A stretch of 12,560 nt of DNA from Acidimicrobiaceae bacterium (GTDB lineage Bacteria > Actinomycetota > Acidimicrobiia > Acidimicrobiales > Bog-793): NCBI GenBank assembly GCA_025463965.1, contig JAODBN010000031.1:1-12560 (forward strand). Direction: 5' to 3'. How positions within the stretch are numbered: position 1 is the stretch's first letter; each line of letters begins with the position of its first letter. The position numbers and the translations under genes were made by a program. Of this stretch, positions 6,764-12,560 are shown piece after piece. The notes under the pieces were generated by a model. The model had not been told where the DNA came from. It worked only from the letters and a program-made list of their open reading frames with translations, and made no database searches.

Positions 6764-7219
6764 ATGGGAAGCCTGGACAGCTACCTCCCCATCTTCCTCC
6801 TGTTCGTTCTCGGAGTGGCCTTCGCTGGCCTCTCTCTCGTCGCGTCGCGCCTGCTGGCTCCAAAGCGCCCGACCGCCGCAAAGGAAGCTCCGTACGAGTG
6901 CGGGATCGTCCCTGCCAACGAACCTCCTCAGCGTTTCCCGGTCCGCTTCTACTTGGTGTCGATGATCTTTGTGATCTTCGACATCGAGGTGATCTTCCTG
7001 TTCCCCTGGGCCGTGGTCTACGGCCAGCTGGGACGGTTCGGCCTGATCGAGATCATCGTGTTCGCCGCTGCGGTGTTCTTCTCCTTCGTGTACCTGGTCT
7101 CCAACGGAGCGCTCGACTGGGGCCCCGTCAAGCGGGTCCGTCCGGTGATCCGGGCTACCGCCCGCACGAGCGAGTCCACAGTGCGCCGGGTTGGAAGCTC
7201 CACCGGCGAGGCGGCCTAG
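6764..7219 (+). CDS. nuoA: NADH-quinone oxidoreductase subunit A
   Basis: NuoA is a small membrane subunit of proton-pumping complex I (the ND3 equivalent), located at the junction of the peripheral and membrane arms. It has 151 residues. Three hydrophobic segments are visible at about 7-30, 62-85 and 92-113. The conserved loop YECGI (44-48) carries the family Cys46. The second helix has the signature FDIEVIFLFPWA, with acidic residues D73 and E75. A basic, Ser/Thr-rich cytoplasmic tail of about 30 residues follows. ATG at 6764 is chosen because the first helix starts just after it; upstream in-frame codons back to 6632 read through the intergenic region and encode unrelated residues. No Shine-Dalgarno is seen, suggesting a short leader. 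It is the first gene of the nuo operon, and its stop lies 8 nt before nuoB. Confidence 0.96.
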   Translation: MGSLDSYLPIFLLFVLGVAFAGLSLVASRLLAPKRPTAAKEAPYECGIVPANEPPQRFPVRFYLVSMIFVIFDIEVIFLFPWAVVYGQLGRFGLIEIIVFAAAVFFSFVYLVSNGALDWGPVKRVRPVIRATARTSESTVRRVGSSTGEAA

Positions 7220-7224
7220 GAGGT
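7217..7224 (+). promoter_or_regulatory. Strong Shine-Dalgarno deciding the nuoB start
   Basis: TAGGAGGT includes the nuoA stop codon and gives a 7-base match (AGGAGGT) to the 16S rRNA 3' end. It lies 3 nt before the ATG at 7228. It is the best ribosome binding site in the window and fixes the nuoB start, although the same frame is open further upstream. Confidence 0.8.
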
Positions 7225-7227
7225 CCG

Positions 7228-7818
7228 ATGGCGTCCTGGAACGGGCTCGAGTCCCTTAACCACAACTTCTTGACCGGCAGGCTCGAAGACTTCGTGCGCT
7301 GGTCACGCGAGCATTCGATGTGGCCCGCCACCTTCGGGCTCGCCTGCTGTGCCATCGAGATGATGGCGGCGGGCGCCGCGGAGTACGACCTCGCCCGATT
7401 CGGGATGGAGGTCTTCCGCCCCTCGCCTCGTCAGGCGGATCTGATGATCGTCGCCGGCCGGCTCTCCCAGAAGATGGCCCCGGTGCTGCGCCAGGTCTAC
7501 GACCAGATGGTGGAGCCGAAGTGGGTCATCTCGATGGGCGTGTGCGCATCCACCGGCGGGATGTTCAACAACTACGCCATCGTGCAAGGCGTGGACGAGG
7601 TTGTCCCCGTGGACGTCTACGCGCCGGGCTGTCCTCCGAGCCCGCAGACGCTGATGCACTCGATCTTGACGCTGCACGAGAAGGTGCGCACCGGCGAGAT
7701 CATGCAGCGCCGGGCAAGCCGACGCGGCGGTGCCGGCCTGGACGCCACGGCCGATGGTGCCGTGCCGGGCTGGGTGCAGCCCCTCCCGACGCCGGTGCGC
7801 GTCGGGACCCCCCGTTGA
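7228..7818 (+). CDS. nuoB: NADH-quinone oxidoreductase subunit B
   Basis: NuoB carries the terminal [4Fe-4S] cluster N2 of complex I, which hands electrons to quinone at the NuoB/NuoD interface. It has 196 residues. The N2 ligands are all present: tandem Cys40-Cys41 in FGLACCAIEMM, Cys106 in SMGVCASTGGMFNNY and Cys135 in YAPGCPPSPQTLM. Other family motifs are WPATFGLACC, FRPSPRQADLMIVAGRLSQK and KWVISMG. The C-terminus after about residue 162 is a divergent Pro/Gly-rich tail. The start is ATG at 7228 behind a very strong Shine-Dalgarno. The stop TGA overlaps a TTG codon (TTGA, 7815-7818) that starts nuoC, so the two are probably translationally coupled. Confidence 0.97.
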   Translation: MASWNGLESLNHNFLTGRLEDFVRWSREHSMWPATFGLACCAIEMMAAGAAEYDLARFGMEVFRPSPRQADLMIVAGRLSQKMAPVLRQVYDQMVEPKWVISMGVCASTGGMFNNYAIVQGVDEVVPVDVYAPGCPPSPQTLMHSILTLHEKVRTGEIMQRRASRRGGAGLDATADGAVPGWVQPLPTPVRVGTPR

Positions 7819-8360
7819 GCACCGAGTCGCCGGCGGCCGTCGAAGAGACGCCCGCCGCGCAGCAGCCCGCGTTCAGCGCCGGTATCCCCGGCCTTGCGGG
7901 TATCCCGGTGACCTTGCAGCGGGGCCAGGAGGTCCTCTACCCAGACTTGGGCGCCTACGTCGACGCGGTCACCTCGTGCAAGGACGCCGGCTTCATCACC
8001 TGTGCCGATCTCACCGCCGTCGACTACCTGCGCCACCTCGACCGGGCGCTCCCCGCAGGGGTCGTGGCCGAGCGCTTCGAGCTCGTGGTGGTGCTGCTCA
8101 GCCATGAGCACGGCCGCCGCCTCCGGCTACGCGTCCAGGTGAGCGAGCAAGAGCCTGTCTGTCCGAGCCTGTTCACGATCTATCCCGGCACCGAGAACAT
8201 GGAGCGAGAGGTCTACGACATGTTCGGAATCCGCTTCTCGGGCCATCCCGACCTCACCCGGATCCTCATGCCGGAGGACTGGGAGGGTCACCCCCTGCGC
8301 AAGGACTACGGCGTCGGTCGCGTGCCGGTGCAGTTCAAGGACGCCCCGGGACCCCGATGA
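7815..8360 (+). CDS. nuoC: NADH-quinone oxidoreductase subunit C
   Basis: NuoC is a hydrophilic 30-kDa-type subunit of the complex I connecting module that supports NuoD. It has no cofactor. It is a separate gene here, not the NuoCD fusion of enterobacteria. With TTG at 7815 it has 181 residues. The family signature ENMEREVYDMFGIRFSGHP (127-145) is followed by RILMPEDWEGHPLRKDYG (149-166). The RFELVVVLLS strand (87-96) is also typical. The first about 25 residues are Ala/Pro-rich and poorly conserved. TTG is chosen because it gives the 4-nt TTGA overlap with nuoB typical of this operon; no strong Shine-Dalgarno is present, so a slightly later start cannot be excluded. The stop is 25 nt before nuoD. 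Confidence 0.93.
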   Translation: MSTESPAAVEETPAAQQPAFSAGIPGLAGIPVTLQRGQEVLYPDLGAYVDAVTSCKDAGFITCADLTAVDYLRHLDRALPAGVVAERFELVVVLLSHEHGRRLRLRVQVSEQEPVCPSLFTIYPGTENMEREVYDMFGIRFSGHPDLTRILMPEDWEGHPLRKDYGVGRVPVQFKDAPGPR

Positions 8361-8389
8361 CCAAGCACCCGATCACCTGCGAGCGATGA
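8357..8389 (+). other. Ten-codon ORF bridging nuoC and nuoD
   Basis: An ATG at 8357 overlaps the nuoC stop as ATGA. It opens a ten-codon frame (MTKHPITCER) whose own TGA at 8387-8389 overlaps the nuoD ATG as a second ATGA. It is in a different frame from nuoD, so it is not an alternative nuoD start. It has no strong Shine-Dalgarno. Its geometry would allow ribosomes ending nuoC to be relayed to nuoD. Whether it is translated is unknown, and it may be accidental. Confidence 0.3.
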
Positions 8390-9819
8390 GCGACCACGAC
8401 GACCGCGACGAGTTCGACGCGCCCGCGCCGCGGCCGATCGAGGCGGCCGACGAGCGTTCGGGCGTCTTCGGCGACGCCTCCGACCGCGGGCCCGGTCTCC
8501 TCGTCGAGGAGACCGACGAAGGCGCGCAGGAGCTCTCCCCGCTCGAGGCGACCGACCCGATCCAGCTGCTGATCGAGCAGGGCGCGGTGCTCCGCCTTCC
8601 CGAGAGCGCCGGCGTCGACATCGCCGAGGCCGAGGCGGAGGACCGCTTCGGCGAGGGCGAGACGATGATCATCAACCTCGGGCCCCAGCACCCCTCCACC
8701 CACGGGGTGCTCCGCGTGATGCTCGAGCTCCAGGGCGAGACGGTGCTGCGCTCCAAGCCGGTGATCGGCTACCTGCACACCGGAATGGAAAAGCAGGCAG
8801 AGGAGCTCACCTACGTCCAGGGTGCCACCAACGTCACGCGGATGGACTACCTGTCACCGCTGAACAACGAGCTCGTGTGGTCGCTCGCGGTGGAGGAGCT
8901 CCTCGGGGTAGAGATACCGCCCCGAGCGACTTGGATCCGCATGCTGATGTCTGAGCTGAATCGCATCTCCTCGCACGTCATGTGGGCCGCCACCAATGGA
9001 ATCGACCTCGCGTCGACGACGATGATGATCTTCGGCTTCCGAGAGCGCGACATGATCCTGTCGTTCTTCGAGAAGACCACCGGCCTGCGGATGAACACCA
9101 ACTACATCCGGCCCGGCGGGGTGGCCGCCGACCTTCCCGACGGCTGGGAGGACGACGTCTCGGCGATCGTCGACACGATCAACTTCCGTCTCGGCGACTA
9201 CGACGAGCTCCTCACCGGCCAGCCCATCTTCCGGGAGCGCACCGAGGGGGTCGGGGTGATCAGCCCCGAGCTCGCGCTTGCCATGTCGGCGACGGGACCC
9301 ATCCTTCGTGCCTGCGGGGTGCCCTGGGACCTGCGCAGGGCGATGCCGTATCTCGCCTACGACCAAGTCGAGTTCGACGTGATCGTCGGCACCGTCGGCG
9401 ACACCTTCGACCGCTACGCGGTCCGGATGAACGAGGTCCGCGAGTCGCTTCGCATCGTGCGCCAGATCGTCGAGAAGATGCCGGCGGGGGACTACCGGGT
9501 TCAGGACAAGAAGGTGACCCCGCCGCCTCGCGCCCGGATCGACGAGTCGATGGAGGCCCTCATCCACCACTTCAAGCTGTTCACCCGGGGCTTCGAGGTG
9601 CCTGCCGGAGAGGTGTACACCGCCATCGAGTCACCGCGCGGCGAGCTCGGGTGCTACCTGGTGTCCGACGGTGGCGCCAAGCCCTATCGCATGCACGTGC
9701 GCGGCCCGAGCTTCGTCAACCTCCAAAGCGTCCCGGCCCTCTTGCGGGGCGGCCTGATCGCGGACGCCATCGCCGTGCTGTCCTCGGTGGACCCGGTGCT
9801 CGGGGAGGTGGACCGCTGA
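8386..9819 (+). CDS. nuoD: NADH-quinone oxidoreductase subunit D (with acidic N-terminal extension)
   Basis: NuoD is the 49-kDa-type subunit that forms the quinone-reduction chamber with NuoB. It has 477 residues, longer than usual (about 400-440). The conserved core begins near residue 93 with TMIINLGPQHPSTHGVLRV. The quinone-site His is H106 and the quinone-site Tyr is Y155 in TRMDYLSPLNNE. Further family motifs include IGYLHTGMEK, LMSELNRISSH, GLRMNTNYIRPGGVA, ESPRGELGCYLVSDG and RMHVRGPSFVNLQ. Residues 1-90 are strongly acidic (26 Asp/Glu against 6 Arg and no Lys by my count) and probably disordered. Codon use there matches the rest of the gene, so the extension looks genuinely coding. 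ATG at 8386 is the first start in frame; ATG at 8665 (Met94) would give only the core. The stop overlaps the nuoE ATG by one base (TGATG). Confidence 0.96.
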   Translation: MSDHDDRDEFDAPAPRPIEAADERSGVFGDASDRGPGLLVEETDEGAQELSPLEATDPIQLLIEQGAVLRLPESAGVDIAEAEAEDRFGEGETMIINLGPQHPSTHGVLRVMLELQGETVLRSKPVIGYLHTGMEKQAEELTYVQGATNVTRMDYLSPLNNELVWSLAVEELLGVEIPPRATWIRMLMSELNRISSHVMWAATNGIDLASTTMMIFGFRERDMILSFFEKTTGLRMNTNYIRPGGVAADLPDGWEDDVSAIVDTINFRLGDYDELLTGQPIFRERTEGVGVISPELALAMSATGPILRACGVPWDLRRAMPYLAYDQVEFDVIVGTVGDTFDRYAVRMNEVRESLRIVRQIVEKMPAGDYRVQDKKVTPPPRARIDESMEALIHHFKLFTRGFEVPAGEVYTAIESPRGELGCYLVSDGGAKPYRMHVRGPSFVNLQSVPALLRGGLIADAIAVLSSVDPVLGEVDR

Positions 9820-10415
9820 TGGGCCGCCTCACCCCGGAGAACCTCGAGCGGGCCCGGGCGATCGTCGCCCTCTACCCCGAACGACGCTCTGCGCTCATCC
9901 CGCTCTGTCACCTCGCCCAGTCCCAGGAGGGCTGGCTGAGCCCGGAGGCGATGGAGGACGTGGCAGTGCTGTGCGGCGTCACCCCCGCCGAGGTGCGTGG
10001 GACCGCCAGCTTCTACGACATGCTCCACACCGAGCCGGTCGGACGGCACGTCGTCGCCGTGTGCACCAACATCGCCTGCCTGCTCGCGGGGGCCTACGAG
10101 CTGATCGAACACGCCGAGAAGCACCTCGGTGTGTCGGTCGGCCAGACGACCGAGGACGGGGAATTCACCCTCGAGGAGGCCGAGTGCCTCGCCGGCTGCG
10201 ACATCGCCCCTTGTGTCCAGGTGAACCACCGTTTCTTCGGCCCCCTCGACGGTCCCGGCTTCGAGTCGCTCACCGCCGAGCTGCGTGCTGGCCGCCTCGC
10301 GGAGCTCGTCCCGCGCCACGGGGTGCTCTGCCGGGTCGAGCGCAACGTCTCGCTTCCCGCTCGCGACGCGGCATCCCCGGGTTCGCCCGCGGCCGCCGGT
10401 GAGGAGAACCGGTGA
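9819..10415 (+). CDS. nuoE: NADH-quinone oxidoreductase subunit E
   Basis: NuoE is the 24-kDa-type thioredoxin-fold subunit of the NADH dehydrogenase module. It carries [2Fe-2S] cluster N1a next to the FMN of NuoF. It has 198 residues. The four ligands have the expected spacing: Cys82 and Cys87 in VCTNIACLLAG, and Cys123 and Cys127 in AECLAGCDIAPCVQVN. The N-terminal helical part contains RRSALIPLCHLAQSQEGWL and VRGTASFYDMLH, as usual. About 30 residues after LAELVPRHG form a variable tail. The start ATG at 9819 overlaps the nuoD stop, and a good Shine-Dalgarno GGAGGTG (9804-9810) lies 8 nt upstream. The stop overlaps the nuoF GTG as GTGA. Confidence 0.96.
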   Translation: MGRLTPENLERARAIVALYPERRSALIPLCHLAQSQEGWLSPEAMEDVAVLCGVTPAEVRGTASFYDMLHTEPVGRHVVAVCTNIACLLAGAYELIEHAEKHLGVSVGQTTEDGEFTLEEAECLAGCDIAPCVQVNHRFFGPLDGPGFESLTAELRAGRLAELVPRHGVLCRVERNVSLPARDAASPGSPAAAGEENR

Positions 10416-11722
10416 TCACCGAGGCGCCCCGCATCGTCACTGCCCGGCTGGACCACGAGGACTCCTACACCCTCGATCGCTACCTCGCCACGGGCGGCTA
10501 CGAGGGACTGCGCGCCGCGCTCGCCCGCCCGACTGCCGAAGTGCGGGCCGAGGTCGACAAGGCGAGCCTGCTCGGCCGGGGCGGGGCGGGCTTCCCTGCC
10601 GGTCGCAAGTGGTCGATGCTGCGCCCCGCCGATATCACCTACCTCGTGATCAACGGCGACGAGAGCGAGCCCGCCACCTTCAAGGACCACCTGCTCGTCG
10701 AGCGGGACCCCCACCAGGTGGTGGAGGGCACGATCATCGCCGCCTACGCCCTCGGCGTCGCCCAGGCCTTCATCTTCTGTCGCGGCGAGTTCGCGCTCGG
10801 GCTCGAGCGCCTCACCCAGGCGGTCAACGAGGCGTACGCGCACGGGGCGCTCGGTGCCGACGTCTTCGGCTCGGGCTGGTCCCTCGACCTGGTGGTCCAC
10901 CCGGGCGCAGGTGCCTACATCTGCGGCGAGGAGACCGCCCTTCTCGAGAGCCTCGAGGGCAAGCGAGGATTCCCGCGCATCAAGCCCCCCTACTTCCCCG
11001 CAGCGATCGGCCTCTACGGCGCTCCGACGGTGGTCAACAACATCGAGACCGTCTCCAACCTCCCCTGGATCATCCGCAACGGCGGCGAGGCCTTTGCCGC
11101 CCTCGGCCAGGGCAGCTCGACGGGCACCCGCCTCTTCGCGCTCTCGGGCCGCGTCGAGCGGCCTGGCTGGTACGAGCTCGAGATGTCCAAGGTCACCTTC
11201 GACGACCTGATCAACCACCCGTCCCTCGGCGGGGGAGTGAAGGGCGGCAAGGCCCTCAAGGCGTTCATTCCCGGCGGCGTCTCGGCCCCTTGGTTCGGAC
11301 CCGAGCATCTCTCCCTCGGCCTCGACCAGGACGCGGTGGGCAAGGCCGGCTCGATGCTCGGCTCCGGCTCGGTGGTCGTGATGGACGAGACCACCTGTGT
11401 TGTGCGGGCCGCGTGGCGTATCACCCGCTTTTTCCACCGCGAGTCGTGCGGACAGTGCACGCCTTGTCGGGAGGGCAGCGGCTGGCTGGAGAAGATCCTG
11501 CGCCGTCTGGAGGAAGGCGACGGGCGCGAGGCCGACCTCGACCTGCTCATGGACGCGTGTGACAACATCGCCCCCGGAGTGAGCTGGCCGCCGCAACAGA
11601 CGACGATCTGCGTCCTCGGCCCTTCGATCCCTTCCTCGATCGCGTCGGGGATCCGGATGTTCCGAGACGAGTTCCTCCTTCACGTGAAAGAGGGCGGCTG
11701 CCCGATGCGAGGGGCCCGATGA
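10412..11722 (+). CDS. nuoF: NADH-quinone oxidoreductase subunit F
   Basis: NuoF is the 51-kDa-type subunit that oxidises NADH. It binds NADH, FMN and [4Fe-4S] cluster N3. It has 436 residues, the normal length. Motifs in order are the Gly-rich LLGRGGAGFPAGRKW (53-67), NGDESEPATFKDHLL (81-95), and the FMN/NADH motif GAGAYICGEETALLESLEG (165-183). The N3 ligands are Cys346, Cys349 and Cys352 in ESCGQCTPCREG plus Cys400 in TTICVLG. The GTG start at 10412 overlaps the nuoE stop, with GAGGAG at 10401-10406 as ribosome binding site. The stop overlaps the nuoG ATG (ATGA, 11719-11722). It acts with NuoE and NuoG as the electron-input module on the cytoplasmic side. Confidence 0.97.
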   Translation: MITEAPRIVTARLDHEDSYTLDRYLATGGYEGLRAALARPTAEVRAEVDKASLLGRGGAGFPAGRKWSMLRPADITYLVINGDESEPATFKDHLLVERDPHQVVEGTIIAAYALGVAQAFIFCRGEFALGLERLTQAVNEAYAHGALGADVFGSGWSLDLVVHPGAGAYICGEETALLESLEGKRGFPRIKPPYFPAAIGLYGAPTVVNNIETVSNLPWIIRNGGEAFAALGQGSSTGTRLFALSGRVERPGWYELEMSKVTFDDLINHPSLGGGVKGGKALKAFIPGGVSAPWFGPEHLSLGLDQDAVGKAGSMLGSGSVVVMDETTCVVRAAWRITRFFHRESCGQCTPCREGSGWLEKILRRLEEGDGREADLDLLMDACDNIAPGVSWPPQQTTICVLGPSIPSSIASGIRMFRDEFLLHVKEGGCPMRGAR

Positions 11723-12560
11723 CCGACACCACCGCGAGGCCCGAGGCGCCCCAGAGCCTCAGCGTGGTCATCGATGGCACCGCCGTGGTCGCGAAGCCCG
11801 GTGAGCTCGTGATCGAGGCTGCCGAGCGAGCCGGGGTCTTCATCCCCCGCTTTTGCTACCACCCCCGTATGGAGCCGGTCGGCATGTGTCGGATGTGCCT
11901 CGTCGAGGTGTCCGGTCCCCGTGGCTTCAGTCTCCAGCCCGCCTGCTTCATCCGGGTGGCCGACGGCCAGGAGGTCCGCACCGCCTCGGCGAAGGCACGC
12001 AAGGCCCAGGTCGGGGTGCTCGAGTTCCTGCTCGTCAACCACCCGCTCGACTGTCCCGTCTGTGACAAAGGTGGCGAGTGCCCGCTCCAGGACCAGGCGC
12101 TCAGCCACGGTCCGGGCGAGAGCCGCTTCGTCGAGGAGAAGCGTCACTGGGAGAAGCCGATCGAGATCGGGCCGCTCGTCCATCTCGATCGCGAGCGCTG
12201 CATCCAGTGCGCGCGCTGCACCCGCTTTGCCGACGAGGTTGCCGGAGAGGCCCTCATCGACTTCGCGTTCCGAGGCGACGCCATCGAGGTCGCCACGTTC
12301 CCCGATCGTCCCTTCAGCTCCTACTTCTCGGGCAACACGGTGCAGATCTGCCCGGTGGGGGCGCTCACCTCCGCTCCCTACCGCTTCAAGGCACGCCCGT
12401 GGGACCTCGAGCAGGCCGAGACCACTTGCACGAGCTGCGCAGTCGGCTGCCGGGTGGTGGCCCAGTCCTCGGCGGGAGCGCTCGTGCGCTACCTCGGAAT
12501 CGACTCTGCCCCGGTCAACCAGAGCTGGCTCTGCGACAAGGGCCGCTACGACTTCGAGGC
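11719..12560 (+). CDS. nuoG: NADH-quinone oxidoreductase subunit G, N-terminal part (3' end outside window)
   Basis: NuoG is the 75-kDa-type iron-sulfur subunit that carries electrons from NuoF towards NuoB. The first 280 complete codons are present, and the frame is open to the window edge. Cluster ligands seen are N1b [2Fe-2S] with Cys46, Cys57, Cys60 and Cys76, and N5 with His108, Cys112, Cys115 and Cys121 in NHPLDCPVCDKGGECPLQD. N4 has Cys161, Cys164, Cys167 and Cys211. N7 has Cys237, Cys240, Cys244 and Cys272, exactly in the CxxCxxxCx27C spacing. The C-terminal molybdopterin-oxidoreductase-like domain lies outside. The ATG at 11719 overlaps the nuoF stop, with AGGGG just upstream. The remaining nuo genes (H to N) would be expected downstream but cannot be seen. 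Confidence 0.96.
   Translation, partial: MTDTTARPEAPQSLSVVIDGTAVVAKPGELVIEAAERAGVFIPRFCYHPRMEPVGMCRMCLVEVSGPRGFSLQPACFIRVADGQEVRTASAKARKAQVGVLEFLLVNHPLDCPVCDKGGECPLQDQALSHGPGESRFVEEKRHWEKPIEIGPLVHLDRERCIQCARCTRFADEVAGEALIDFAFRGDAIEVATFPDRPFSSYFSGNTVQICPVGALTSAPYRFKARPWDLEQAETTCTSCAVGCRVVAQSSAGALVRYLGIDSAPVNQSWLCDKGRYDFE

Noticed and set aside
10094..11683. 529-codon open frame on the minus strand, opposite nuoE/nuoF
   Set aside because: Its translation shows no family motif and it lies wholly antisense to nuoE and nuoF, which have complete cluster motifs. Long antisense frames are expected in high-GC coding DNA.
1..12560. Mobile element, CRISPR, defence or other accessory system
   Set aside because: Every stretch is explained by conserved hem, MenJ-like or nuo genes. 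No tandem repeats, transposase, integrase, tRNA or composition shift was seen.

Overview
The window is a high-GC (strong G/C preference at third codon positions), densely packed bacterial chromosomal segment. It holds two core housekeeping blocks: a C5-pathway tetrapyrrole (heme/siroheme) operon and the start of a respiratory complex I (nuo) operon. A single divergent menaquinone-reductase-like gene lies between them. Gene order hemA-hemC-cobA/hemD-hemB-hemL, a fused CobA-HemD, an Asp-containing HemB metal loop, leaderless-looking starts and a MenJ-like reductase all point to an actinobacterium. I would guess a deep lineage such as Acidimicrobiia, but that placement is inference only.

Region 1 (2-5354, + strand) makes uroporphyrinogen III. 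HemA (3' part only) and HemL form 5-aminolevulinate from glutamyl-tRNA, HemB makes porphobilinogen, HemC makes hydroxymethylbilane, and the HemD half of the fusion cyclises it. The CobA half methylates uroporphyrinogen III towards precorrin-2 (siroheme/cobalamin). The genes are 11 nt apart or overlap by 4-8 nt, so they look like one translationally coupled operon. The operon closes with a long hairpin at 5340-5376 that spans both convergent stop codons and probably terminates transcription.

Region 2 (5361-6659, - strand) is a geranylgeranyl-reductase-family flavoprotein very like mycobacterial MenJ, which saturates one isoprene unit of menaquinone. It is transcribed divergently from nuo across a 104-bp intergenic region. 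That region contains a 10-bp palindrome, a flanking inverted repeat and -10-like hexamers close to both start codons.

Region 3 (6764-12560, + strand) is nuoA-B-C-D-E-F-G, with nuoG cut by the window end. These genes encode the membrane subunit NuoA, the N2/quinone-site connecting subunits NuoB, C and D, and the NADH-dehydrogenase module NuoE, F and G. All visible Fe-S, FMN and quinone-site motifs are intact, including the N7 cluster ligands of NuoG. A quinone-modifying enzyme next to the quinone-reducing complex makes functional sense.

There are no RNA genes, mobile elements, CRISPR arrays or clearly foreign genes, and no gene-free stretch longer than 104 bp. I found no undescribed multi-gene system. 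The points worth a second look are local: an acidic N-terminal extension on NuoD, a 10-codon ORF linking nuoC and nuoD, the shared hemL/menJ-like terminator hairpin, and the divergent, apparently leaderless promoter region.
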